A stretch of DNA of 64,000 nt from DATBLE01 sp963775695 (GTDB taxonomy: Bacteria; Actinomycetota; Thermoleophilia; Gaiellales; Gaiellaceae): positions 62,001 to 126,000 of the forward strand of contig CAVZJU010000007.1 of assembly GCA_963775695.1 (NCBI GenBank). The letters are read 5' to 3'. Below are positions 45,896-57,089 of this stretch, piece after piece. The translations under genes were made by a program, and so were the position numbers. Numbering within the stretch: the first letter of the stretch is position 1; each line of letters starts with the position of its first letter. The notes below the pieces were generated by a model, which saw nothing but the letters and a program-made list of their open reading frames with translations, had not been told where the DNA came from and did not search any database.

Positions 45896-46553
45896 CGGAG
45901 GTCGCCGCACCCGCCGCTCCGGCCGAGCAGTCGCGCACTCTCTCGGTCAGGGGAGCGACGGTGCTCGGGATCGGCTCGATGGTCGGCGCGGGCATCTTCG
46001 CCCTCCTCGGGGAGGCGGGCGCGGTCGCGGGATCGGCGGTCTGGATCTCGTTCCTCGTCGGCGGGATCGTCGCCGGACTGCTCGGATACGTCTGCGCGAA
46101 GCTCGGGATGCGCTACCCGAGCTCGGGCGGCCTGATCACCTACCCGACCGAGGGCTTCGGGCTCGGACGGCTCGTCGGGATCACGTCGTGGCTCGGCTAC
46201 ATGGCCGTCGTCGTCGTCGTCGTCGTCACGGCGATGGTTGCGGTCTCGTTCGGCGGCTACGCCGTCTCGCTCTTCATCGGCGACGGCGGCTGGTCGGGCT
46301 GGGACAACGTCTTCATCACCGCACTGCTGGTCGTGATGTGCGCGCTGAACATGGTCGGCACCAAGGTCGTCGCCTCGGCGCAGGCGGCGATCGTGATCGG
46401 CGTCGTCCTCGGCTTCTTCATCGCAGACACGATCGACAACGCGCCGGAGACCTTCATCGCAATCGTCGGGCGCGGGCATGTTGGCAGTCCTCCCGGACGC
46501 CATCTTCCGCAGACCCCCGCAACCACTTCCGACCACCTGAAGGAGACCGGCAG

Positions 46554-46566
<13 letters not shown>
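45892..46566 (+). pseudogene. Second APC permease, 3' truncated
   Basis: From ATG 45892 (overlapping the arcD stop) a clear APC start: LSVRGATVLGIGSMVGAGIF, GLLGYVCAKLGMRYPSSGG, WLGYMAVVVVVVVTAMVAV. Similarity ends after VIGVVLGFFIADTIDNAPET, about 190 residues or five to six helices; the next 30 residues are not protein-like and the frame stops inside the P-type ATPase start. The 3' half of a normal 12-helix permease is missing, probably through an internal deletion that joined it to the ATPase leader. Confidence 0.75.
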
Positions 46567-49322
<2,756 letters not shown>

Positions 49323-49365
49323 CCCTGCCGGCGCGGTCGTACGCCGTTGAGCGATCGCCCGCCCG

Positions 49366-49533
49366 CTAGGGGTGCACGCAGCCGGCCGGGTACCAGGTCG
49401 TGACCGGCTCCTCGCCGTACACCACCGACGACGCGGCACTCATGCACGTCGGCAATGGCGGGGCACTGTGCGACGAGGCGGACGAAGTCACGCACGCGAA
49501 CAGCACCAGCACGGTCAGCAACGCGAGTTTCAC
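49366..49533 (-). CDS. Tiny secreted cysteine-containing peptide
   Basis: 55 residues from GTG 49533, with ribosome site AAAGGGG. A signal peptide (MKLALLTVLVLFACVTSSAS) precedes a mature part of about 30 residues with LPTCMSAASSVVYGE and TTWYPAGCVHP, two Cys that could form one disulfide. It lies 96 bases downstream of the maturase gene on the same strand. No family recognised; real coding is supported by the signal and ribosome site only. Confidence 0.5.
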   Translation of the reverse strand: MKLALLTVLVLFACVTSSASSHSAPPLPTCMSAASSVVYGEEPVTTWYPAGCVHP

Positions 49534-49629
49534 ACGGACCCCTTTACTCCCCGGACGTCCTTCGACGGCATCTGTCCCCTCATCCCCGTCTAGACGTGTA
49601 CCGAACGCGTCTCTTTCCGTCCTGCCGCG

Positions 49630-50964
49630 TCACGCGCCGTGGCATTGCTTCCACTTGCGCCCCGACCCGCACGTACAGGGGGCGTTCCGCCCACGCCTCG
49701 CGTCCTCGGATGCATAGACGGACGTGATCTCGGACGGAGCTTCACCGCGGCGCAACTGTTCGGACATGAAGCGCATTGGCCCGTCGACGTGATGGAAGAA
49801 GTCCTTGTAGCCGGCGCAGAGGTAGTTGAGGCCCGACTCGCCGTCAGGGGTAGAAATGAAACGGTCCTTGGGGCAGCCGCCGTGACAGGCGAAACGGACG
49901 TCGCACTCCAGGCAGTAGCTGGGGAGGGTGTCGCGCTTGTCGAGACCGAACCGTCGCTGCCGCTGCGAGGCAACGAGTTCGAGCATATGCGTCTCGCGGA
50001 TGTTCCCGAGCCTGTAGGCCGGCTCGACGAAGTGGTCGCAGGAGTAGAGGTCGCCCGTGTGCTCGAGCGCAAGCGCAAGGCCGCAGGTCTCCGAGTGGAT
50101 GCAGAGGCTCGGCGGCTCGCCGGTCCAGTTCGCGAGCGCCACGTCGAACATCTGCACGTAGACCTCGCCCACATCGCGGCGCACCCACTCCTCGAAGACG
50201 TCGATCAGGAAGCGCCCGTACTGCTGGGCGGTGACCGAGCGCCCGGTGACCCGGCTTCCCTCCTGGACGTACAGCGGACGGTCGCGCCAGGATGTCCACG
50301 GCACTGTCCCCTCCGGGTCCGTCTCGGCCACCCGCTCGATGATCGGGATGAACTGGACGAAGCGAGCGCCGCACACGTCACGCAGGAAGCAGTAGACCTC
50401 GCGGCCGCGGTCGCCGTTCGCGGCGTGGATGGTGGTCAGCGCATTCCATTCGACGCCGCCGTCACGCAGATGCCCGAGACCACGCATGACCTGGTCGAAA
50501 CTGCCCTTGCCGCCCTTGTTGACACGGTAGGCGTCGTGCAGCTCGCGCGGCCCGTCGATCGAGATGCCGACGAGGAAGTCGTGCTCGCGGAAGAAGGCCG
50601 CCCACTCCTCGTCGATCAGCGTGCCGTTCGTCTGGATCGTGTACGCCGCCCGCTGGCCGGGCTTCAGGTAGCGCTGGGCGAGCTCGACCGAGCGGCGAAA
50701 GAAGTCGAGCCCCATCAGCGTCGGCTCGCCGCCCTGCCAGGCGATCGTCACCTCGGGGACGCGCGCATGGGCTTCGATCAGCTGGCGGAGATACGCCTCG
50801 AGCAGGTCGTCTGCCATCCGGAACCGCGAGCCCGGGTAGAGCATCTCCTTCGAGAGGAAGAAGCAATAGGAGCAGTCGAGGTTGCAGACCGCGCCGGTCG
50901 GCTTCGACAGCAGATGGAACGCCGGCGGCGCCGTGACCGCCGCCGCAGCGGGCATCACGCTCAT
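49630..50964 (-). CDS. Anaerobic sulfatase-maturating radical SAM enzyme with SEC-C tail
   Basis: 444 residues from ATG 50964. Radical SAM cluster CNLDCSYCFF near residue 30, GGEPTLMGLDFF, IQTNGTLID and SIDGPRELHDAYR follow the anSME pattern. The C-terminal SPASM region has the additional Cys set (CLECDVRFACHGGCPKDRF) for two auxiliary clusters. The last 20 residues (RNAPCTCGSGRKWKQCHG) are a SEC-C zinc motif. It oxidises the sulfatase active-site Cys or Ser to formylglycine; its target is presumably the sulfatase encoded upstream in the same operon. Confidence 0.9.
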   Translation of the reverse strand: MSVMPAAAAVTAPPAFHLLSKPTGAVCNLDCSYCFFLSKEMLYPGSRFRMADDLLEAYLRQLIEAHARVPEVTIAWQGGEPTLMGLDFFRRSVELAQRYLKPGQRAAYTIQTNGTLIDEEWAAFFREHDFLVGISIDGPRELHDAYRVNKGGKGSFDQVMRGLGHLRDGGVEWNALTTIHAANGDRGREVYCFLRDVCGARFVQFIPIIERVAETDPEGTVPWTSWRDRPLYVQEGSRVTGRSVTAQQYGRFLIDVFEEWVRRDVGEVYVQMFDVALANWTGEPPSLCIHSETCGLALALEHTGDLYSCDHFVEPAYRLGNIRETHMLELVASQRQRRFGLDKRDTLPSYCLECDVRFACHGGCPKDRFISTPDGESGLNYLCAGYKDFFHHVDGPMRFMSEQLRRGEAPSEITSVYASEDARRGRNAPCTCGSGRKWKQCHGA

Positions 50965-50971
50965 CCGCGCA

Positions 50972-51643
50972 TCATCGCGAAGACCCGACCGTGAGCTCCG
51001 AGACGGGAATCGGATAGCGGGTGCGGGCGTGATCGACCGTGCCCTGCTCGAGCCAGTTGGCGGCTTCGGAGGGGTGGACGACGAACACGATCTCGTCGGC
51101 GGCGAACTCGCGCAGGCCGTCGTCGGCTGCCTGAAGTGGATCGTGAGAGCCGACATGACCGTTGGCGTCGACGTCCAGGTCTTTCAGGGCCTTCAGCGTC
51201 GCATCGAGGTGCCGCGCCGCGTCCGTGTAGGCATGCTCGTCGCCGGTCCACCGGGACACCCTTGACCCGAGGGCGGGCGCGATCACGAAGGCGGAGATGC
51301 GCTCGCCGTTCCCGTGGGCCGCGACCGCAGAACCGAGCCCACCGGGGGAGCACGTATCGTCGGCGATCACGAGCACGCGGTGCACGCCGTCATCGACGTG
51401 CGTCGTCGGGACATCGCCGGCCGACCGGGGCGACGGGTGCTGCGGACGTCGCATGGTCACGAGCGCGATCGTTCCGAGCACGGCCACGATGATCGCACCG
51501 ACCGCGAGCCAGGCGGCGAGCCCGGAGTTCGCGGCGAGCATGATCACGCCCAGGATCCCCAGCATCCCGAGCACCACGGGGATCGCGATGAACTCCCAGC
51601 TACGTTGGCTCGTCCTCTTCGACAGCATCGGATTCCCACTCAT
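50972..51643 (-). CDS. Membrane-anchored universal-stress-like protein
   Basis: 223 residues. Two N-terminal helices (FIAIPVVLGMLGILGVIMLA and AAWLAVGAIIVAVLGTIALV), then a cytoplasmic alpha/beta domain: HRVLVIADDTCSPGG, ISAFVIAPALG, ARHLDATLKALKDLDVDANG and ADEIVFVVHP, similar in strand order to universal stress proteins or the permease-associated GABPG-like domain. Seven bases before anSME, so in the same operon. Ligand unknown. Confidence 0.65.
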   Translation of the reverse strand: MSGNPMLSKRTSQRSWEFIAIPVVLGMLGILGVIMLAANSGLAAWLAVGAIIVAVLGTIALVTMRRPQHPSPRSAGDVPTTHVDDGVHRVLVIADDTCSPGGLGSAVAAHGNGERISAFVIAPALGSRVSRWTGDEHAYTDAARHLDATLKALKDLDVDANGHVGSHDPLQAADDGLREFAADEIVFVVHPSEAANWLEQGTVDHARTRYPIPVSELTVGSSR

Positions 51644-51770
51644 GGTGTCCTCCCCTCAGCAGCTACCAAAGGTGTTGCCACAATCGTCTCAGCGAGGCAC
51701 CCACCGGCCATCGGGGAGACCACTGGGGCGCGTCGGCGTTTCTCCGCACGGCGAGCCTGCGTCTGGCGGC

Positions 51771-51860
51771 TCACTTGCCGCGGCGTAGGCGGTTCCGCCG
51801 AACCACGGCCCCTGCCGCAAGCACGCGCCTCCGCCTCATGCTGCGCGCGCGTCCCGGCAT
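51771..51860 (-). CDS. 29-residue arginine-rich peptide
   Basis: ATG 51860 follows GGAAAGGAG at good spacing. The product (MPGRARSMRRRRVLAAGAVV, then RRNRLRRGK) is one short hydrophobic stretch flanked by arginines, so it may insert in the membrane or bind nucleic acid or lipid. It sits between the sulfatase and the USP-like gene. Coding is inferred from the ribosome site and position only. Confidence 0.4.
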   Translation of the reverse strand: MPGRARSMRRRRVLAAGAVVRRNRLRRGK

Positions 51861-51955
51861 AGGTATTGGACTCCTTTCCGTCGGACCTTGTCCAGGCAGG
51901 CCTTCGCTTAGGCGGGGCGGCGGGGTCGCCCCGCCGCCCCGATTGCCCGTCTGAT

Positions 51956-54859
51956 CTATGCGCCGACGCCCTGCGCGACGGCGTGGTGGCTCGCGTGCCG
52001 GTGCAGGGCCTGCTCGTCCTCGTGGCCCGCGGGCTTGAGGTCGAAGACGACCTTCTTGACCGTGCCCGTGAACGCGTACGGGGCCTTGCCCTCGTAGTCG
52101 AGGTCGACGACGAGCCCGTTGTCCCGGCCGACGTCCATGCCCGCATAGGACGTCAGCAGCATGGGTGCGGTCTTCTCGACGCGGCCCTCGCCGATCTGCT
52201 CGCCGTTTGCCCAGAGCGTGACGTTGCCGCCTGTTCCCGGCTTCGGCTCGTCGGCCTCGAAGAGCATCTTGACGCTCACGCTCCCCGCCGGCAGGGGCTC
52301 CGTGGACGTCTGCCGGTACGACTCGACGCCGAGGAACGAGTACGTGTGGTTGAGCTTCCCGTCGCCGTCCACCCAGAGCCCGAAGCCGCCGATGAAGTCG
52401 GCGTTGGCGAGGATGACACCCTCGGCTCCGCCCTCCGGTACCTCGAGCTCGGCCTCGAGCGCGTATGAGCGCCCGGCGACCCTCGGGACGAGGCCCTTCT
52501 GAATGTTCTGGACGTCGCCCGCGAACGTGTAGCGGGTCACGGTCGGCAGCGGCGGCAGGATGCCGAAGAACACGCAGATGGAGCCGAGCAGCGGCAGAGC
52601 GCGGTTGCGCTCGGCCTCCTGCCAGAAGAGCTCCTTCAGCTCGGCGAGCTTCTGGGGATTCTCGGCCGCGAGGTCGTTCGCCTGCGTGAAGTCGTCGGGC
52701 AGGTAGTAGAGCTCCCAGGTGTCCTGCTCGGGATCCCACTTACCGGGTGCGAACGGAGCGAGCGCCGCCGGCGAGAAGTCCCACGGCGCCTTGTCGAGCC
52801 GCGCGCACGCCCACCAGCCGTCCTTGTAGATCGCCCGTGACCCGATCACCTCGAAGTACTGCACGGTGTGCCGTTCCTCGGCGTTCGGGTCGTCGAACGT
52901 GTACAGGAAGCTCGTGCCGTCCATCGGCTCCTGCTCGATGCCGTCGACCACCTTCGGCTCCGGGATGCCCACCGCCTCGAGGATGGTCGGAGCGATGTCG
53001 ATGCAGTGCGTGAACTGCGAGCGCAGGTCGCCGCGCGCCTTGATCCGTTCGGGCCAGGCGACGACCAGCGGGTTGCGTGTCCCGCCCAGGTGGCTCGCCA
53101 TCTGCTTGCCCCACTGGAACGGGGTGTTCCCGGCCCAGGCCCAGGCGGCGGCGATGTGCGGCGCCGTGTGGTCGCCGCCCCAGCCCTCGATGCCCCCGTA
53201 CTTGTCGATCAGCTCGAGCTGCTCGGCCGGCGTGAACGAGAGGCCGTTCAGGAACGTCATCTCGTTGAACGAGCCGGTCTCGGTCCCCTCGAGGCTCGCG
53301 CCGTTGTCGCCCCAGATGTAGAGGATCAGGGTGTCGTCGAGGTCGCCCATCTCCTCGATCGAGTCCAGGAGGCGGCCGACGTTCCAGTCGGCGTTGTCCA
53401 TGAACCCCGCATAGACCTCCATCTGCCGCGTGTACAGCCTCTTCGAGTCCTCGTCGAGGGAGTCCCAGGCGGGGAAGATGTCGGGCCGCTCGGTGAGGAC
53501 CGCGTCCTGCGGCACGACCCCGAGCTTCTTCTGCCGCTCGAAGATCTCCTCGCGCAGCTTGTCCCAGCCCTGATCGAACTTGCCCTTGTACTTGTCCGCC
53601 CACTCCTTGGCCACGTGGTGCGGCGCGTGGGCACAGCCGGTCGAGTAGTAGAGGAACCACGGCTTCTCCGGATCCTGCGCCCGCACCGCGTGCAGCCACT
53701 CGATGGACTTGTCGGTCAGGTCGTCGGGGAAGTAGTACGGCTTCCCGTCGGCGCCCTCCGGCACCCCGATGTTCGTGTTGTCCAGCGTGACGAGCGGATC
53801 CCACTGGCCTGCGGCGCCGCTCAGGAAGCCCCAGAAGCGGTTGAAGCCCCAGCCCTGCGGCCAGTGCTCGAACGGTCCCGCGGCGCCCTGCTCGCGATCC
53901 GGCGTCATGTGCCACTTGCCGAACCCGCCGGTCACGTAGCCGTTGTCCCGAAGGATGCGCGGCAGCGGTCCGCAGGTCTTCGGGACGGCGCCCGTGTAGC
54001 CGGGGAAGGGGCCCGGGAACTCGGCGACCGAACCCATGCCGACCCGGTGCTGGTTGCGCCCCGTCAGCGTGGCCGCCCTGGTCGGCGAGCACAACGCGAC
54101 GACGTGGAAGCGGTTGTAGGAGAGGCCCAGCTCCCCGACCCGGGTCAGGTTCGGCGTCGTGACCGGCCCGCCGAACGTGTCCGGCTGGCCGAATCCCGCG
54201 TCGTCGATCAGGACGAGCAGCACGTTGGGCGCGTCGGCGGGTGCTTTCACCCCGGCGACGACCGTCCAGTCGGGCACCGATTGGTCGATCGTCCGCCCGA
54301 ACGTCCCGCCGAAGGTCTTGTCCGGGATCGGGAGCACCGTCCGGTCGGGCACGAACTTGCCCATCGCCTCGGCAAGGCCGTCCTTCAGCGCCTTGACGCC
54401 CTTCTTGTCGGTCTGGACGATCGACTTGGCGAGCGCTCCCGGGAGCGCCTGCTCGAAGGCGAGGCGCTGCTCGTCGTCGAACACGGCGATGATGCCCGCG
54501 GTGCCGGGCGGCAGGTTCTCACCGATCTTGTCGTGCATCTCGGTCTCGAGGCGCTTGTCGACAAATTTGCCGACGAGCCCGCCCGCCGCTGCCCCCGCGG
54601 CCGTGACCGCGACCAGTGGAGGCGCGGCGAGGCCGACGAGGACGCCGACGGCGCCGCCCCACTCGACTCCCTTGCGGCCGCGGTGATCCGCCGTCTGCTG
54701 CACGTTGACCTTGCCGTCCTCCTCGTGCGTGATCAGGATCGCGGCCTCGATCTTCACCTTCTTCTCGCTGGCGAGCTGGGCGAGTGCGTCGAAGTCCTTC
54801 GTCGCCTCGTCGATGCTCTGGTAGCCGCCGACGAAAACGTCGGTATGCGTGTCAGCCAT
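51956..54859 (-). CDS. DUF1269-arylsulfatase fusion protein
   Basis: 967 residues from ATG 54859 (AAAGGAG upstream). Residues 1-180 are a DUF1269 domain: VFVGGYQSIDEATKDFDALA, AAILITHEEDGKVNV, a glycine-rich hydrophobic hairpin (GGAVGVLVGLAAPPLVAVTA), FDDEQRLAFEQAL. From about 220 a type I sulfatase begins: NVLLVLIDDAGFGQPDTFGG, active site VALCSPTRAATLTGR (Cys type), GKWHMTPDRE, IWGDNGASLEG. A C-terminal beta domain (LEVPEGGAEGVILANADF) follows. No signal peptide is visible, so it may be cytoplasmic or membrane-bound through the hairpin. Partner of the anSME gene. Confidence 0.92.
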   Translation of the reverse strand: MADTHTDVFVGGYQSIDEATKDFDALAQLASEKKVKIEAAILITHEEDGKVNVQQTADHRGRKGVEWGGAVGVLVGLAAPPLVAVTAAGAAAGGLVGKFVDKRLETEMHDKIGENLPPGTAGIIAVFDDEQRLAFEQALPGALAKSIVQTDKKGVKALKDGLAEAMGKFVPDRTVLPIPDKTFGGTFGRTIDQSVPDWTVVAGVKAPADAPNVLLVLIDDAGFGQPDTFGGPVTTPNLTRVGELGLSYNRFHVVALCSPTRAATLTGRNQHRVGMGSVAEFPGPFPGYTGAVPKTCGPLPRILRDNGYVTGGFGKWHMTPDREQGAAGPFEHWPQGWGFNRFWGFLSGAAGQWDPLVTLDNTNIGVPEGADGKPYYFPDDLTDKSIEWLHAVRAQDPEKPWFLYYSTGCAHAPHHVAKEWADKYKGKFDQGWDKLREEIFERQKKLGVVPQDAVLTERPDIFPAWDSLDEDSKRLYTRQMEVYAGFMDNADWNVGRLLDSIEEMGDLDDTLILYIWGDNGASLEGTETGSFNEMTFLNGLSFTPAEQLELIDKYGGIEGWGGDHTAPHIAAAWAWAGNTPFQWGKQMASHLGGTRNPLVVAWPERIKARGDLRSQFTHCIDIAPTILEAVGIPEPKVVDGIEQEPMDGTSFLYTFDDPNAEERHTVQYFEVIGSRAIYKDGWWACARLDKAPWDFSPAALAPFAPGKWDPEQDTWELYYLPDDFTQANDLAAENPQKLAELKELFWQEAERNRALPLLGSICVFFGILPPLPTVTRYTFAGDVQNIQKGLVPRVAGRSYALEAELEVPEGGAEGVILANADFIGGFGLWVDGDGKLNHTYSFLGVESYRQTSTEPLPAGSVSVKMLFEADEPKPGTGGNVTLWANGEQIGEGRVEKTAPMLLTSYAGMDVGRDNGLVVDLDYEGKAPYAFTGTVKKVVFDLKPAGHEDEQALHRHASHHAVAQGVGA

Positions 54860-54864
54860 TCGTC

Positions 54865-55287
54865 TCAACTCCTTTCGGGGGTCGCTGGGGTGATGGTTGT
54901 CCGGTCGCCCGGCGCCGCCTCTAGTCCCTCGCCGGCCCAGGTGATCGCCTCGCTGCGCTCGGCGTTCGAGAAGAGCCGGATCTCGCCGGGGACCGACCAG
55001 CCGCCCGCCCGGAGGAGTGCCCGAACGGGCTCGAGGTCGGTTACGACGGCGATCCGCTCGAAGGAGCGCAGATGCGACAGGCCGAGCTTTGCGTCGTCGA
55101 GCAGGGCGCCGGCGGTGTGCCCCGTGACCCGTTCCCCGAGCACATGGATGAGCGTGATCCGCTCGCGGCCGGCGAGCGCGGCCTCGATCGCCGGCACGGC
55201 GACCGTCTCGTAGTCGTCTGCGGTCACTTCGCCCACGGCCTCCAGCCCGACGACGCCGCTCGGAAGCCCCTCGATCAGCTCGATCAT
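54865..55287 (-). CDS. SpoIIAA-like/STAS-like protein
   Basis: 140 residues: MIELIEGLPSGVVGLEAVGE, VTADDYETVAVPAIEAAL, ITLIHVLGERVTGHTAGALL, RSFERIAVVTDLEPVRALL and GEIRLFSNAERSEAITWAGE. This is the SpoIIAA-like fold (PF11964-type) common in stress-related operons. Five bases before the sulfatase gene and overlapping the preceding gene by ATGA. Confidence 0.8.
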   Translation of the reverse strand: MIELIEGLPSGVVGLEAVGEVTADDYETVAVPAIEAALAGRERITLIHVLGERVTGHTAGALLDDAKLGLSHLRSFERIAVVTDLEPVRALLRAGGWSVPGEIRLFSNAERSEAITWAGEGLEAAPGDRTTITPATPERS

Positions 55288-55493
55288 GCCGTGCTCCCCG
55301 GTAACCGGACATCCGCGCCGACGCGCACCTCGGCGTCACCGTTCTCGACGAGCAGGACGAGGTCGCGAAGCTCGCGCTGTGACTTGCCCTTCAGCTTGCG
55401 GCCGAGCATCGGGCGGCCGTCCGAGTGCTTGTAGACCCCCGCCGGCTCTTTCGCGAGCGGCTCCTCCCAGGCCACGGAACTCAGGCCCGTCAC
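55284..55493 (-). CDS. Small hypothetical protein, first gene of sulfatase operon
   Basis: 69 residues from GTG 55493: EEPLAKEPAGVYKHSDGRPM, LGRKLKGKSQRELRDLVLLV and ENGDAEVRVGADVRLPG. It is basic in the middle with a predicted helix and two C-terminal strands. No family recognised. Translationally coupled to the STAS-like gene (ATGA). Confidence 0.5.
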   Translation of the reverse strand: MTGLSSVAWEEPLAKEPAGVYKHSDGRPMLGRKLKGKSQRELRDLVLLVENGDAEVRVGADVRLPGSTA

Positions 55494-55959
55494 GGGGGGT
55501 CCTCGGGCCTCGCGACGTGCCCGGCGATCACGGCCGGGCCCTCCCCGGCGCTGAAGCGCCGGCGTGCCGGGACTCACTCGCAACTGTCATGCATCGCCCT
55601 CGCGCCCCCGTTCTCCGTCTGAACCATGCAACTCTCCATGGCCGACCGGAAAACCGCGTCGGGGGATTCACGCATCGCGACTTTCGGATCCTGCGTATCG
55701 CGAGCATGGCCGCACACCGGCCGCCGTCGACCGGCGAGGTCGCCGATCCTGCCGGTCAGGACCGTTGTGTGCCGCTCGCCTGCTCAGGAGCCGAGGGTTA
55801 GAAACGGCTCCATCGAGCAAAGCCCTCTTCCAAGCGCTGATCGTCGGTTGTCACATCCGTCCGTCGCGTCCCGTCATAGCGGTAGACCCGGGACCTCCGA
55901 TGGACGCGACAACGGCGACACGGGCCGGAGTGAGTAACCGACACGGAAAGGAGAACACG
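55494..55959. other. Divergent intergenic region without genes
   Basis: 466 bases between the minus-strand sulfatase operon and the plus-strand epimerase gene. I see no coding frame, tRNA or riboswitch. It must carry both promoters; no box is distinctive enough to call. AAAGGAG at 55946-55952 is the epimerase ribosome site. Confidence 0.5.
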
Positions 55960-56937
55960 ATGAAGGTTTTCGTGGCCGGGGCGAGCGGAGCGCTCGGCAC
56001 ACGTCTCGTCCCCCAGTTGATCGAAGAGGATCACGAGGTGATCGGCACCCACCGGTCGCCCGCAAGCGCCGAACGCCTCCGCGCGCTCGGCGCGAAGCCG
56101 GTCGCGGTCGACCTGCTCGATGCCCGTGCGGTGCGCAAGGCCGTGCTCGAGACGGAGCCGGAGGCGATCGTGCACGAGGCGACCGCGCTGGCGAACGTCC
56201 GCTTCTCGCGGAACCTCGACCGCAGCTTCGTGGAGACCAACCGGTTGCGGACCGAGGGCACCGATGCTCTCCTGGCAGCCGCACGCGAGGGAGGCGTCAG
56301 CCGGTTCGTCGCCCAGAGCTTCGCGAGCATGCGCAACGCGCGCGAGGGCGGGCCCGTCAAGACCGAGGACGATCCCCTCGACCCCCACCCCTTGCCGGGG
56401 ATGCGCGAAAGCAGCGCCGCGATGCGCCACCTGGAAGAGGCGGTTACCGCTACGGGCGGGATCGCGCTCCGCTACGGCGCCTTCTACGGCGCCGACAACG
56501 ACGGACTGGTCGAGCCCGTGCGGAGGCGGCGGTTTCCGATCGTCGGAGACGGCGGCGGCTACATGTCGTTCATCCACCTCGAGGACGCCGCCGCCGCGAC
56601 CGTGCTCGCGCTCGGACACGACGGTCCGGCGATCTACAACATCGTCGACGACGAGCCCGCTCCGGTGCGCGAATGGCTGCCTGCGATGGCGGCTGCGCTG
56701 GGCGCCGGGCCGCCTCGCCACGTTCCCGTCTGGCTTGGCCGGCTGCTCGCCGGGGAGCTCGCCGTGCTGATGGGCACCGAGGCCCGCGGAGCTTCGAATG
56801 CGAAGGCGAAGCGCGAGCTCGGGTGGACGCTGCGCTACCCGAGCTGGCGGCAGGGCTTCGTCGCGGCATACGCGCAGGAACGCCGGCCCGCCGCGGCCGC
56901 GGCGCGCACCGCCAACCGCGCTCGAACCGCCCACTAG
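55960..56937 (+). CDS. NAD-dependent epimerase/dehydratase (extended-SDR-like)
   Basis: 325 residues. Rossmann motif MKVFVAGASGALGTRLVPQL, second strand THRSPASAERLRALGAKPV, EAIVHEATALANV, then FVAQSFASMRNA in place of a clear YxxxK (atypical SDR), and the domain YMSFIHLEDAAAATVLALG. Atypical SDRs of this type act on nucleotide sugars or work as NAD(P)-binding regulators. Ends before an 11-bp hairpin. Confidence 0.82.
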   Translation: MKVFVAGASGALGTRLVPQLIEEDHEVIGTHRSPASAERLRALGAKPVAVDLLDARAVRKAVLETEPEAIVHEATALANVRFSRNLDRSFVETNRLRTEGTDALLAAAREGGVSRFVAQSFASMRNAREGGPVKTEDDPLDPHPLPGMRESSAAMRHLEEAVTATGGIALRYGAFYGADNDGLVEPVRRRRFPIVGDGGGYMSFIHLEDAAAATVLALGHDGPAIYNIVDDEPAPVREWLPAMAAALGAGPPRHVPVWLGRLLAGELAVLMGTEARGASNAKAKRELGWTLRYPSWRQGFVAAYAQERRPAAAAARTANRARTAH

Positions 56938-56947
56938 GGTCCGCCGA

Positions 56948-56979
56948 CTGCCGGCGGCTCCGGAGAGGGCCGCCGGCAG
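56948..56979 (+). terminator. Hairpin downstream of the epimerase gene
   Basis: 11-bp stem CTGCCGGCGGC (56948-56958) with GCCGCCGGCAG (56969-56979), loop TCCGGAGAGG, 10 bases after the stop codon. No U-tract. Confidence 0.6.
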
Positions 56980-56992
56980 CGACCGACGGGCC

Positions 56993-57019
56993 GGGGTGGT
57001 TCGATTCCCGCGCCGCTCC
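56993..57019 (+). repeat. Short tRNA-Sec-3'-end-like sequence, possible outer att
   Basis: The 22 bases from 56998 match the tRNA-Sec 3' end (GGTTCGACTCCTGCGCCGCTCC) at all but two positions, and 12 bases at the end (GCGCCGCTCCGT) are identical, including the two after the tRNA. The 5' part of a tRNA is absent and the T stem no longer pairs. It may be a decayed attachment site. Confidence 0.5.
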
Positions 57020-57089
57020 GTCTCGCGTCTCCGTGACTTCGGCCGGTGGTCGAATCGCACGGCGCGCGTGACGCTGGGACAATGGCCGC

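Noticed and set aside
56930..57020. A complete tRNA gene around 57.0 kb
   Set aside because: Only T-loop and acceptor 3' end are tRNA-like; there is no anticodon arm or 5' acceptor strand.
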